NCBI RefSeq assembly: GCF_027409185.1
Contig: NC_084468.1
Location: 101,680,001-101,744,000 of the forward strand
Length of the DNA: 64,000 nucleotides
Source of the DNA: Cynocephalus volans
Taxonomy: Eukaryota > Chordata > Mammalia > Dermoptera > Cynocephalidae
Direction: 5' to 3'
This document shows positions 11,796-22,649 of this stretch, piece by piece. The position numbers and the translations under genes were made by a program. Within the stretch, counting starts at the first letter, position 1, and every line of letters begins with the position of its first letter. Below the pieces are notes generated by a model. That model searched no databases. It was not told where the DNA came from and saw nothing but the letters and a program-made list of their open reading frames with translations.

Positions 11796-12140
11796 TGACT
11801 TGCTTCCAATAAATACAATATAACAAAAGTGAGGCAATGCCATTTCCATGATTAGATTATAAAAACTGTTACTTTATGCCTTGCTAGATCTCTCCCTCTT
11901 TTGCCAGAATTCTGGTGAAGCAACTTGCCATGTTAAGAGATGTTCTTTGGAGAGGTGCTCATGTCAGGGCACTGAGGGAGGCCCCCAGCTAAATACTGAC
12001 AAGGAACTAAATCCTTCTTACAACCAGCTAAGCCATTACCTGGATTTCTCAAAGTATGGAAATGATGAGATAAATTTTGTTGTTTTAATCTGCTACATTT
12101 TTGAGTAATTTACTATGCAACAGTAGATTAATACAATTAG
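11796..12140 (+). mobile_element. MaLR (MLT1-type) LTR interrupted by the solo LTR
   Basis: Starts in tgacttgcttccaataaatacaat and ends in ttactatgcaacagtagattaatac, which are characteristic words of an old MaLR LTR in plus orientation. Removing the solo LTR and one TCTAG joins aatctag directly to tgacttgcttcc, consistent with insertion into this repeat. The 75-codon frame at 11881-12108 is inside the LTR and is not a gene. Confidence 0.6.
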
Positions 12141-13375
12141 TAATTACACATATACTCAAGTGGTAGCAAGTTATATTTGGTTTTATGATTTCTGAGGGCT
12201 CTGTAATGACACTTTTGTATTTTATACATGGTATGTTTCATTTGATTTATCCTTATCTTGTGTGTGTAGAGAGAAAAAAATATTCTTTATATTAGGTGAA
12301 AAACAATTTCTACAAGGTTGGGTCTATGTTACATTTGTTGAGTTGCTGAACAATTTTAAGGATAAGCAGGTAATTTAGAAACACATGAATTATGGAATAT
12401 GCTGTAGAGATTTTTTCCCCATTGCCATGTAAGAACCATCTATATCAGAAATGTTAGGGATGGGGAGGGTCTAAAATTCAAAACCAATGCCCTAATAGTA
12501 AAACATAATCTCTGAAGGTAGAGCTGAGGAATCTCATAATTTCCCCACCCCAAAGTAGTCCTTATAACCACCAAAATCAAGAGTCATTGCTATGTATTTT
12601 TACTTTAAGGATTATGTTGCAAAGGATAAACCAATTCAGAAAACCAGCTCACATTTTTTAATGTTTTTATTATGAACTAGCTTAAGTGATAAATGGGTTA
12701 TTTTCCTGAAACTGAAATTCAATATGGTTGCTCATTTTTTTTTTCTTCTCGTCACATTGATTAGAAATATATTGGTAACTTAAATTTAGACTGATTTTAT
12801 CTGTCTTTTCTTAAGAGTAATTAAAATAGAATGATTACTGTCAGGATACTGAGGTAGGAAAATGTCTTTATTGTCACTTAGTATACCATTAGAAAATAAA
12901 GGGAAAAGGCAGATAATGTTCCACATTGAAAGAAAAAATAAAACTTAGAGCGTCACCTCCCTATTTTTAAATTATTTTTTAAATTTATTGCTTCTATTCT
13001 ATTTTTGTAATGTATATCCTTTACAGATTCAACATATTATATTATGACACTTATAGGCTTGCCTTATTCATTTTAAAAATTACATATAATTATGATATGA
13101 AATAACATAATTTGCTGAAATACTCCCCATATTAATTTGATACTTTTTCAGTTTTTATTTTCACAGTGCTGCAATGAATATTCTTGCCATACTCTCCTAT
13201 ACTTGTTTAAGTATTTCTGATGGATGCATGATAAAGGTCTTGTGTTAATGCTGCTATGAGACCTCCTCTATTTCCACTGTGTTTCTACAGCAATTTCTTT
13301 GCTCTTCTAGGGAAAGCTATGGTATCTCTCAGTGATTGAGTCTGAATCATGAAATCAGAGTATGCAATTTGGCTA
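12141..13375. other. AT-rich sequence, nothing recognised
   Basis: The block at about 12430-12600 is less AT-rich and may be an old repeat, but no family could be recognised. Confidence 0.4.
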
Positions 13376-13379
13376 ACTT

Positions 13380-13530
13380 GCTAACCATATATGACAAGTT
13401 TAATCTTCCTGTACCTCAGTTTTATTATTTGTAAAGTGACTCTAGTGGTAATAGCCACTTCATAGGGTTGCCACTCAATAATAAATAATAACTTTAATAT
13501 AAAGCATTTAGGATTGATCTGAGCACATGA
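13380..13530 (+). repeat. MIR SINE relic
   Basis: cctcagttttattatttgtaaa, acttcatagggttg and aaagcatttaggat follow the order of the conserved MIR core and 3' region. It is divergent and has no clear ends. Confidence 0.7.
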
Positions 13531-13594
13531 AAAAAGACCCAGTGATTTTTGATAATCACTCTTATTGATCTCATTTTTATTATTGAAACTATTA

Positions 13595-13735
13595 TTCTGC
13601 TTGTGTTTTCCTTATCTCTCTTACAAAGTTTCAGACACCTTGAAAGCAAGGTCTGGTCATCTTGGTCTTTCCAACCTAAAGAACCTCCGTACTGCACCTG
13701 GAATGTAGGTACTCAACAAATGCTCCTTTAATTTG
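13595..13735 (+). mobile_element. L2 LINE 3' end
   Basis: The segment containing acaccttgaaagcaaggtctgg, then gcacctggaatgtaggtactcaacaaatgct, matches the conserved 3' end of L2, which ends in a ...ctcaataaatg-like word. The minus and plus short frames here are incidental. Confidence 0.7.
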
Positions 13736-15321
13736 CTATTGAAAGCCATTACTCAACTTTGACCAACGTCTTAATGCCTCTACCTTGATGAGAGGTTCAG
13801 ATTGATTGTCAGGGAACTCTGCCTGATCAGTTTAAAATCCTGGATCAAAGCATTTCTAGGAGACAAATTAATACAGTTTTCAAAGTCCTTCAACCTGGTA
13901 TCTCACTCCCAATGGGCAATCACTTTTTAAAATCTTTAAATATTTATTTCAGCATTTACTTACTTGTTTTATATAGTATGTATAGTCTATTCATTTTTGT
14001 CTCTCTTTTCTTTTCAGTTCCACACGTTATTCAGTGATTTCCAGCTAGGAAAAAATGTAATCATTCTATTTTAAAATCCCCCTGCTCCAATTAAATTTTT
14101 CTCCCCTCCAATGCTCCCAGTGGAAATTATATCATAATTTGATGTTTAGAATTTATGACGATGTATATATTATTTATAAGCACCAGCAATTTAATGATTT
14201 TTTTGTACAAGTCAGCCTCCCCCCCCCCCGCCCCACCAACCCTTGGGATTAATACATACCTATTTACTGTTGTCATTTTGTTTTTAATTTTTTTATAAAT
14301 ATTCTTCAAAGTCTTCAACTGCTGTAAATTCTTCTTAATATAGTCAAACATGTAAATTAAATAATTCCAATTTCTCCTTCTTGGAGACATCATTCAAGGA
14401 TCCCTCCGTCCTGCTTCCAACTGAACCTTTGCTCACTAGACATAGTGCACAGTCATCATTTAGGCATTTCTTCACCGATTCAGCAAAATTCCCTTCACTT
14501 TTTTTCTATGTTGAATCCCTCATTATGGGATCTCATATCTCATCTTTGATTTTATTTGGTTTTTTATTCATTTTTGTAGACCACACCATTATCTTAAAGG
14601 GAGCACAGGAGATACACTTTTAAAACCTTGCATATTTTAAAGTTCTTTTATTACAGATGTCCTGGTTGGAAATATTTTTTCCTCAGAAATGTAAAATATT
14701 TATTTGTTATTGTTTTTCATTGTGCTCTTGCAAAGAAGCATATCATTATAAATTGCTATCATTTGCATGTAAATATATTGTTTGTTTTTTGTATTATTAT
14801 TTTTGTTATAATTTTATTTTTTCTCATTAGAAACTTTTGATATCCTCTCTATATCTGATGTTTATAAATTGTATGATTCAATCCTAGGTATTATTTACTA
14901 TCATATTAGACATACAGTGGGTTTTCTCAAACTGGAAACCTTAAGAACTTTGGTTCTGATCAAATTTAAACTATTATTTTTTTTGGTACATTTTGCTTCA
15001 TCTTCTCTTCATTTCTCCAACTTTTGTTGGTTGAATATTATGTGTCCTGAAATGTTCTCTTTTTTATTTAGCATTTTTCTACTATTTTCCTCTACATTCT
15101 GAGATATTTTAACTGTATTTTTCCTCTGAATACTTGTTTTCTGATTATTTTATATTTATTATTTGTTCTTCATGACAGAGGCTTGCATATTTGGTGTTCC
15201 TTGTTAGCTTATTTATAATGGTGACTGGAAGCTCTATATTTATGTTTATGTATTATGTATGTATGAAAGGTGCTAGAAGAGGACAGAGACATTCAATTAC
15301 AGAACAGTTCTCCAAATGGAT

Positions 15322-15361
<40 letters not shown>

Positions 15362-15440
15362 ACTGTTACAGAGAAAAATATTTCAAAGTTTGACATGCAA
15401 GTTACAAACCTAGCTGGGGGTTGGATGTCAGAGGGGAACT
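13736..15440. other. T-rich interval, no recognised gene
   Basis: Contains a poly-C run at 14219-14229, several T-rich low-complexity stretches and a (TA)n microsatellite at 15324-15356. Frames of 60-88 codons (14127-14393 minus, 14381-15102 and 15191-15442 plus) have phenylalanine- and isoleucine-rich translations driven by the T-rich base composition, and show no domain. The 14380-15100 stretch may be old repeat DNA, unidentified. Confidence 0.4.
15324..15356. repeat. (TA)n microsatellite
   Basis: About 16 dinucleotide units of perfect TA alternation. Confidence 0.95.
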
Positions 15441-15464
15441 AAGAATTTCATTTTACATTGCGCA

Positions 15465-16625
15465 GATTACAGGTCAGCAAAACATGGCCCTTGGGAACTA
15501 TTTTGCCCATCACATGTTTTTTTAATGGTTTTTACATTTTTTAAAAAAATTAATACATTGTAATTATACATATTATCGAGTATAATTGATGTTTCAACCC
15601 ATATATATATGTGTTATAAAGATCAAATCAGGGTATTTAGTGTACCCATCATCTCATGCATTTATCACTTATTTATGGAGAGAACATTCAAAAGCCTCTC
15701 TACTAGCTACTCCATAATATGCAATATCTTACTATTAACCTTCGTCACCCTACTGTGCAATAGAACACAAGAACTTATTTTTCCCACCTAATTGTAACTT
15801 CGTACCAGTTTTTACATTTTCAATGGTTGAAAAAAAATCAGAAGACTATTTTGAGACATGTAAAAATTATATAAAATTTAAATTTCAATGTCTATAAATA
15901 AAAACTTACTGAAAACCAGCCAAAGTCATTTGCTTATGTATTGCCTAAAGCTGCTTTTGCCTACAGTGTGTTATACTAGTTGTGTAGTTTTGTCTGAGAT
16001 CATATTTGCTCTCATTGCTTCACACTGCTGCTGGGATTACTACAGATTACAGTGATGTAGTTACATCTGGGCAGCATTTCCAATGTATTACATATCATTG
16101 TAACAACACTTTTTGTGGAAGATTATTATCAATGTATATCCACCATGTCAAAACAAGAAAGAAGAGAAAATGGACTTCAAATCACATGCTTTTAGGCACA
16201 GTGCGAAGTGGTTTATTTTGTTTCCTGAGTATATGGCAAAGCATTTTAGTTATTTATGCAATGATTCAAAGAACACAATATATTTTGACATTACAAGCCT
16301 AAGTACTTAATACAACTCACAAACAATTGTCAGAAAAATGAGATTTAAAGAGTATTTTACCATAGCAGAATTTCTTCAAAAAATATTTTTTTAAAAGTCA
16401 AAATGAGGCCGCAATTAAAGTAAGCTTTCTAGTGACTCACTTACTAGCCAGGCCATGAAAACTAGTTACCTATGGTGACTTAATTGAATCATGCTTGATT
16501 GCAGAAACTGAAGAAATGTATTCAGAGAAAATAAACTTATTTAAGACTATTAACCTTCAGTTAGAACAGTGCCTTTACAAGTTGAGGATATCAGGAGCAA
16601 CATCAATAGTCAATTAAAACACAAA
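15465..16625 (+). mobile_element. Charlie-like hAT DNA transposon, 5' part with transposase N-terminus
   Basis: The left end (ggtcagcaaaacatggccc) and the region from 15820 (caatggttgaaaaaaaatca, then ctataaataaa) match the non-coding 5' region of hAT-Charlie elements. From about 16140 the plus strand encodes a degenerate transposase N-terminus: KKxEKMDFKSHAF and a BED-finger-like segment (YLCNDSKNTIYF). After stops and shifts, EEMYSEKINLFKTI (16515-16550) and VEDIRSNINSQLK (16578-16616) follow. Such a transposase would bind the element ends through its BED zinc finger; here it is frameshifted and dead. Element ends and family name need a repeat-library search. Confidence 0.72.
15541..15807 (-). 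mobile_element. LINE-1 3' UTR insertion inside the hAT element, 13-bp target duplication
   Basis: The insert reads on the minus strand as the last part of a LINE-1 3' UTR (complement of words such as aaatcagggta...tacccatcatctca...catttatc and caccctactgtgcaat). It is flanked by gtttttacatttt at 15528-15540 and 15808-15820. The A-tail lies on the left as a short T-run, as expected for the orientation. The insert is only 267 bp, so it is strongly 5'-truncated. Confidence 0.8.
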
Positions 16626-16626
16626 G

Positions 16627-17904
16627 AGTGTTTCCCCTATATTTTCCATTAGTAGTTTTATAGTTTAAGGTCTCATATTTAAATCTTTAATCCATTTTGA
16701 GTCAATTTTGCTACATGGCAAGAGGTATAAGTCTACTTTCATTTTTCCACATATAGACATCCAATTTTCCCAGCACCATCCACTGAGAGGCAAGCCCCTC
16801 CCCAATGTACGTTTCTGGTGTCACTGTCAAAGATCAGTTAGCTGTAAGTCTGTGGGTTGATTTCTGGGTTCTCTATCATGCTCCGTTGGTCCAAATGTCT
16901 GTCTATATGCCAGTATCATGCTGCCTTGGCTACTATAGGTTTGTAGTATACCTTAAGTCAGTAGTGTTAGGCCTCTGGCTTTATTTTTTTGCTCAAGATT
17001 GCTTCAGTTATCTAGAGCCTCTTGTACCATATGAATGTTGAGATTGTTTTTTTCTATTTCTGTAGAGAATGTCTTTGATATTTTGATGAGGATTGCGCTG
17101 AACCTGTAGAATGCTCTGGGTAGTGTGGACATTTTCACAATGTTGATTCTTCCAATCCAAGAGCTTGGAATGTCTTTCCATCTTTTTGTGTCTTCTTTAA
17201 TTTCTTTCAGTAGTGATTTGCAGTTCTCATTTTGGAGATCTTTTACCTCCTTGATTAAATCTATTCCTAGTCATTCTACTTCCTGGTGAATATTGTAAGT
17301 AGGCTTACTCCTTGATTTCTTTTTCTGTTCGTTCGTTATTAGAGAATATAAACACAACTGATTTGGGGGCATTGACCCTGCATCCTGCAACATTACTGAA
17401 ATTATTCATCAGCTTTAAGAGTTTTTTCATAGAGTCTTTATATTTTTCTATATGTAGGATCATGTCATCTCCAAATAAGGGCAATTAAACTTCGTCTCTT
17501 CCAATCTTTATGCTTTGTAATTCTTTCTCTTGCCTGGTTGTTCTGGCTAGTACCTCCAGTACTATCTTAAATAGGAGTGGTGAGAGTTGGCATCCCCATC
17601 CTGCTCCCACTGTTAAGGGAAAAGCCCCCAGTCCTTCGCCATTCAGGATGATGTTGGCAGTGGGCTTGTCACAGATGGCTTTTATTGTGTTGAGATACCT
17701 TCCTTCTACACCCAATCTGCGGAGAGTCTTCAACATAAAGGGATGCTGAATCTTGTCAAATGCCTCCTCTGCATCTGTTCAGATAATCATATGGTTTTTG
17801 TCCATGATTTTGTTGATGCAGTATATCCCATTTATTGAATTTGTATATGTTGAACTGTTGAACTGTCCTTGCATCCCTGGGACAAATCCCACTTTACACT
17901 TCAG
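16627..17904 (-). mobile_element. LINE-1 ORF2 segment, inverted 5' part
   Basis: On the minus strand this encodes a decayed RT region. It runs from GFVPGMQGQFN near 17880, through the [10 protein letters not shown] segment (about 17640) and a [16 protein letters not shown] segment (17530-17600), to the region just before the C-terminal part of ORF2. Stops and small deletions break it. Its inner end in LINE-1 coordinates is directly followed by the sequence that begins the plus-strand block at 17905, so both blocks belong to one insertion with an inverted 5' part. Confidence 0.85.
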
Positions 17905-18600
17905 GAAGTAAGACTGGACCAAGACTTTATGAATAAGATCTCCAAAGCATAAGTAACAAAAGAAAAACATAAATAAATGGGATTATATCAAACTAAAAAA
18001 CTTCTGCACAGCAAAGTAAACAATCAAGAGAGTGAAACAGCAACCTACAGAATGGGAGAAGATATTTGCAAACTATACATCCAACAAAATATTAATATCC
18101 AGAATATATAAGGAACTCCAGCAACTACACAGTAAAAATAAATAAGTAAGTAAGTAGTAAGTAAGTAAGTAAGTAAGTAAATAAATAAATAAATAAATAA
18201 CCTAATTTTTAAAAATGGGCAAAGGATCTGAATAGACATTTTTCAAAGGAAGATATACAAATGGACGACAGGTACTTGAAAACATGTTCAACATTACTAA
18301 TCATCAGGAAAATTCAAATTAAAACCACATTGAGCTATCTATCATCTCACCCAAGTTAGACAGGCTATAATCAAAAACGCTGAGAAGAACATATGCTGGA
18401 GAGGATGTGGAGAGAGGCGAACACTCCTACACTTTGGTGGGACTGTAACTTAGTACAATTATTATAGAAAATATTATGGAGGTTTATCATGCAACTACAG
18501 ATAGATACAATACCATCCAGCAATCCTACTTCTAGATGTATACCAAAAGGAATGGACATCTTCATGTAAAAGGGATACCTACACTCCCATGTTCTGTTAG
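17905..18600 (+). mobile_element. LINE-1 ORF2 3' segment, normal-orientation part of the inverted copy
   Basis: Begins with ggaccaagactttatgaataag and continues collinearly through the C-terminal part of ORF2 to cactcccatgtt near 18594. An (AAGT/AAAT)n microsatellite expanded inside it (18136-18200). It stops about 450 bp before the LINE-1 3' UTR. That missing end may be the plus-strand fragment at 22375-22645, on the far side of the ERV. Confidence 0.85.
18136..18200. repeat. (AAGT)n/(AAAT)n microsatellite
   Basis: Compound tetranucleotide tract that has grown within an A-rich part of the LINE-1 copy. Confidence 0.9.
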
Positions 18601-18822
18601 CAAGGATAAATGACCTTACATTCATATAACATATTATTTGTTTAATATGCCTTAAGGCTTGTAATTCTGTCCTTTTAACTATTAGCCACATATGTCCAGT
18701 TGGTAGTCATTATTGGTTGTGGAGTATATTAACATTTATAAAGCAAATGCATTTCACAGGACCTAGTTTCCAAAGCCCTGTAGTTTCAGGTTTAGCCTAA
18801 CTTTTAAAATTACATATAGAAA

Positions 18823-19285
18823 TGTTAACCTTGCAAAAGACAGGAAACGTTCCTCAGGCTAAAGTCTCTGTAACACAGCAAAGTTACTGGTTCAAGGACA
18901 GACAAGTTACTTGATTGTTATGTAAACATACTAAGGAAACTGCTGTAGGCAAAGAAAATGTTTGCTAAGATCAAGCTTTTTTGGTGGATCAACTTAACCT
19001 TTTGCAAATTGCATTATGGAATGTCACATTTTTATTTCACTGATGTTACCAGCCTCTATTGTTAAACTATACTTAGCCATAACTTCACCTATGTTCCTTT
19101 CTGTAACTTCCTGGTCTGGAGAATAAATACTGGGAGAGAACCCCCAGTTCATAGTTAATTTCCCAAGAAAGGAATGCCTCTCTCTTGAGGGTTCCAGGAA
19201 ATTAACCCCTTCGGAGTCTCTCACTGCTCAGAAGAAATGGGCTTTGAGTAATTCTTTCTGCATCTCTGTCACCCCGTGTGAGGCA
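18823..19285 (+). mobile_element. Possible solo LTR
   Basis: The block starts TGTTAACC and ends GTGAGGCA, with an AATAAA-containing segment (gagaataaatactggg, about 19119) and a GC-richer downstream part that could be R-U5. No matching 5-bp flanks were found. Orientation is judged only from signal order. It could instead belong to the neighbouring ERV. Confidence 0.3.
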
Positions 19286-19431
19286 AAGCAAAAATTGGTA
19301 TGATTTTCCATGTGAATCTTGCAGTCATACTGATGGGAAGTTCAACACACATTCAGTAGGCTGACACACTGATCACACAACTTTGGTGCAGTGCCTGCAG
19401 CCAGAACACTATGGGCGAAAAGACAGAAGGG

Positions 19432-19701
19432 TTATTGGTAGCAATACATTATCTGAATAGCTTCTGGGATGACCCTCATCTTACCCGACCAGACCACTCC
19501 CAGGAATTTGACTGACAGCCCAGGTCCTTGCACTTTGTCTGTGTTCACAGCCCACCCACATTGTTCCAAATGACTTAGCAGCATTGGAGCTGCCTGGGTT
19601 AAATCTGCAAGAGAATCAGAGGTTAGTAACACATCACCCATGCAGTGAAAACTTGTAACAATGCTGGGCCTAGTCCATTTGGCTAGGTCCCCAGCCACCA
19701 A
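19432..19701 (-). pseudogene. ERV RT fragment, palm end, with degraded catalytic box
   Basis: An open piece of 89 codons carries the RT stretch after the palm domain, including the KFLGVVWSG motif that follows the catalytic strand in retroviral RTs. At the position of the conserved YxDD box the sequence reads CMGD, so the Tyr and the first catalytic Asp are replaced. Enzymatic activity from this copy is therefore not expected. A frame break lies between this piece and the RT start at 19938-20162. Confidence 0.75.
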
Positions 19702-19937
19702 ACCATGACAAATGGGCTATGTAGATAACCGTGGGGCAATATTTGAAAGGTTCACTGTCTTCCTTCCCAGGTGAAGGCGAACAGATCTTGGCTATCAGCC
19801 AAGATTGGAATAGAGAAAAAAACATTTGCAAGGTCTAATACATAATGATATGCTCCCAGCTAAGTCGTCAGCAGATCCATCAAATTGTTAACTGAAAGCA
19901 CAGCTGAATGCAAAGAAGGCAGTACTTTGTTTAGTTC

Positions 19938-20162
19938 TCAACAGTCTACAGTCACTCTCCAGGTACCATCAGGCTTTTTCACTGGCCATACCAAAGCATT
20001 AAATGGGCTATGAGATGGATGAATAATGCCAACTTTCTCTAATTCCAATATAGTGGCACTTATCTCTGAATGTCCTCCTGGTAGGCGATATTGTTTTATA
20101 TTAACTACATTTCTTGGCTTGGGTAACACCTGTGAGTCATGTTTAGCATATCCTCGTAACAC
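19938..20162 (-). pseudogene. ERV RT fragment, fingers start
   Basis: An open piece of 74 codons with the RT N-terminal pattern: a conserved LPGG turn, then SPFN and WPVKKPDGTWRVTVD. This belongs upstream of the 19432-19701 piece. Stops between them (about 19700-19935) still show an LDLAN-like string in another frame, so the two are one broken gene. Confidence 0.8.
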
Positions 20163-20327
20163 AGGCCTTACTGTCCGTGTTCGCTACCAAAACTCTCCAA
20201 CTGTTGTTTCCAGGTGCAAACCATAAAGTACATCTATACCCAAGATGTATTCAGCTACAGAAGATGTATATTCATATAAGAATATATATATAGATATACA
20301 CACATACACAAACACACAGTGTATACA

Positions 20328-20819
20328 CTAGGGGGTAATCTTCCTATGCCCAATGGCAATGACACAGCTTTGACCTCGTAGTATGTCCTCCATGCCATCT
20401 ATACGAACTGTGGCCCCTGGAAATTTATCTGGATTGCCATATATCAGTCTACATTCTGCACCTGTATCCACCAATACCAAAACATGCTGCACATTTGTCC
20501 TCGACCAATATATTGCCAATTCAGCTTGAGGCCCCCAGTCCTCACCTGCCCCCAAAAGATCCATCACCTCGGAAGCAACCAAAAAATCCTTTAAATCCAC
20601 TGAGCGTACCTTGCTACCTGTTTCCAGACACTTGGTGAAATGCTGTTCAGGGCTCAATTGCTGCCACAAGGCAAATAGAACTGCATTTGGTTGCTGGTCA
20701 ATTTTCTTGCTATCAAGCCCTGCTGCAAGCAAGTCAAGCCACATCTGCTTATGGCTGGTCTTGCTTGGTCCCTTCAGGATAAAATCCCAAGTATTTTTGG
20801 GGGGGTTGGTCTTAGCCAC
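20328..20819 (-). pseudogene. ERV gag end and aspartic protease, 163-codon open frame
   Basis: The frame contains the retropepsin active-site string LVDTGA near residue 113, followed by a flap-like region. The upstream 100 residues look like the C-terminal gag to protease transition. It is the longest open ERV frame in the window. The frame start at 20819 is simply the first ATG after a break and need not be the native start. In an intact virus this protease would process Gag-Pol inside the virion. Confidence 0.75.
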
Positions 20820-20822
20820 CTT

Positions 20823-21360
20823 TCAGACCCCTTTTGCTTGTCTTCTATCCTCTACTTCACCCAAGCCAGTTATCATGGTCATTACCTCATGTATAGGACA
20901 ACCAGTATATGAGGCCAGTATGGCCATCAGTGACCCAAAGGACATTGATGGTGCATTTTGCAGCACTATGTCTCTCATACTGCCTGTAAAGTTTTCATCA
21001 TCCAGGCCATCAGTGTTCAGATTAAGCATGGACTGCCGCATCCCCAGCTCCTGAATGATTTGGACCAGCTCAGCATATGTTTGCTATTTACTCACAATCT
21101 CAGTCAGTTCTCCAGCATTTGCCCACATGGTTCATGCACCTGCATTCACCTATTCCATTAAGGAGTGATTGTCTGGCCCTTGTGCATATCTGAGGCTCTG
21201 TAGCCCCTGCCTCAGTGGTGGGTATATGGTAATAGAGGCCAACTTCTTGATCTCCTCACCAGAGCATTCTACACTATCCACGCTTAGATCCCATTGTTGT
21301 AACAGCCAAGCAGCCAGGGGCTCCCCCTGTTTCTGCCAAAACTGTCTCCCCAAGTCAACT
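20823..21360 (-). pseudogene. ERV gag segments (two open pieces)
   Basis: Two open pieces at 20823-21041 and 21150-21353 lie in the right place and strand for gag. The upstream one has a WLLQQWD...LRQGLQSLRYAQG pattern similar in style to capsid sequences of class III ERVs. A break separates them. Assignment to gag rests on position and order more than on a strong motif. Confidence 0.6.
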
Positions 21361-21475
21361 AATTCAACCTGGGTAAATGGACTTAGGTGGTAAATTGGGT
21401 CACCTGTGGATTGCCCATCGGTTGTCCGTCCTGTCCCATAGGCTGCTCACATTTCACTTTCTGATGCATGACAGG

Positions 21476-21875
21476 TCATGCCTGGAGACACACAGTCTCC
21501 CCAAACTCACCACTGGGTTCATTGTTTTCCCTGGTGTGAGAGGCAGGAGTGGCTAGTTGCTGCACATCATCCTCCAGGACATTTATCTGTGCTGCCAACA
21601 ACTCTGCTTTCTTCTTCAAATCGCGATCAGTTTGCAGCATAGTGAGCAGCAGCCAGGCTCCGGTCAGCAGAAAAGTGGCCACTGGGCACCACATGCTCAA
21701 GGACAGCCACGTTTCCTTCCCCTTCCAAGGAGTTTTCCACTGTAGTGACTGGTCTATGCTGACTTGCAGTACAGTGAGCAGCAACCAGATCCCAGTGAAC
21801 AGTAAGGTGGCCATAGAGCAGAGCATATTCAAAAGTATCCACATTTCCTCCTTCTTCCAAGGGCTTTTAGCTCCT
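21476..21875 (-). pseudogene. ERV gag-leader region with a tandem in-frame duplication
   Basis: A 122-codon open frame (21476-21844) in which a hydrophobic stretch occurs twice, as LLFTGIWLLLTVLQ and FLLTGAWLLLTMLQ, 44 residues apart. The corresponding DNA words start at 21641 and 21773, exactly 132 bp apart. A charged, heptad-like segment (KKKAELLAAQINVLEDDV) follows the second copy and could form a coiled coil. Whether this is true Gag N-terminus, a leader peptide or captured sequence is unknown. Confidence 0.55.
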
Positions 21876-21986
21876 GTACCTACTCAGAATCCTGCTATGA
21901 CTACACCAATTGTAGGGCTATGACTGGGTCTGGAGCTCACAGACCCCTTGAGCCCACTGTCCAGACTGGGCCACAAACCCTTCACA

Positions 21987-22329
21987 TGCAGGTGTACAAG
22001 CTAGGTAACTATAACAAAGGTCCTTGAAGCGTTGGTTGAGGAAAGAGTAATCTTTATTTCTGCATACACATGTCTAGGAGCTTGGCAGTCCAAAGAGAAA
22101 CTCAAAAACTCAACTGCTACTGGCAAAGTCCAAAGAAAAACTGAGTAGCTGCCAGCAAAGTAAACATGCTCTCTTTTTAGACACAAGCTCTCTGCTGGCC
22201 AGTGCTGCATCCCAAACTCTTGAACATATAAGAATAGCAACAAAACTAAAAAGATACATTGGCACACACATGCACTAACTCCTCTCACACACACAATTTG
22301 TTTACAAAGAATGTGCTGCACCACACCCA
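21987..22329 (-). mobile_element. Probable 5' LTR of the ERV
   Basis: Read on the minus strand, a block of about 343 bp starts TGGGTGTGG and ends CACCTGCA. It has an AATAAA signal (complement at 22053-22058) and a TATATG-like element near 22228. A tggccc-containing segment follows where a primer-binding site would be expected; it partly resembles a tRNA-Ile-type site but is not clear. The boundaries are estimates. Confidence 0.5.
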
Positions 22330-22374
22330 ACCAGACCTAAGGCGAGGGGGCCTGATTGAACTATTCTCTTTTCC

Positions 22375-22645
22375 CAATAATAGGAAAAATAAATTCTGTT
22401 GGTGAATGGTTGACTCAGGAATCTATAATTAACAATGATTTACTGCATGTTGTCAAACAACTGGAAGAGAGAAAATCAAACATAAGAAAGAAAGGATTAC
22501 ATTTTGCAATGATGAATATGCTAATTACCCTGATTAGATCATGACTTATTGTATACATGTATTGAAATATAACTCTGAACCCCATTAATATGTATAATCA
22601 ATATGTTTCAATTTTTAAAAATGTTTAAAAAAATACTTAGCCTCT
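22375..22645 (+). mobile_element. LINE-1 3' UTR end
   Basis: The words ctataattaacaatgattta, gatgaatatgctaattaccctg, then attgtatacatgtattgaaa, match a LINE-1 3' UTR and tail in plus orientation. It lies just outside the ERV LTR and could be the missing 3' end of the copy interrupted at 18600. Confidence 0.75.
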
Positions 22646-22649
22646 GTAA

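Larger units (their letters stand above)
19335..21985 (-). mobile_element. Class III-like endogenous retrovirus, internal region
   Basis: On the minus strand, read from high to low coordinate, this holds a gag-like leader, gag segments, an aspartic protease and a partial RT in retroviral order. No RNase H, integrase, env or 3' LTR is seen below 19335, so the provirus is truncated after mid-RT. The RT start resembles ERV-L-type sequences in its PGGHSEISATI stretch. Open segments of 70-160 codons are separated by stops and shifts, which makes it clearly younger than the ERV relics at 9.1 kb and 25-27 kb. Confidence 0.8.

Noticed and set aside
15191..15442. 83-codon frame containing IYIYIYIY
   Set aside because: The core is a translated (TA)n microsatellite.
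18136..18200. Possible CRISPR-like or other regular array
   Set aside because: Simple tetranucleotide repeat with no spacers, in a LINE-1 of a mammalian genome.
20611..21923. Plus-strand frames of 124-147 codons over the ERV
   Set aside because: They are shadows of the minus-strand gag and protease frames, which carry the recognisable motifs.
18823..22329. 18.8-19.3 kb block as the 3' LTR of the minus-strand ERV
   Set aside because: Its sequence does not resemble the probable 5' LTR at 21987-22329, and its signals read better on the plus strand.
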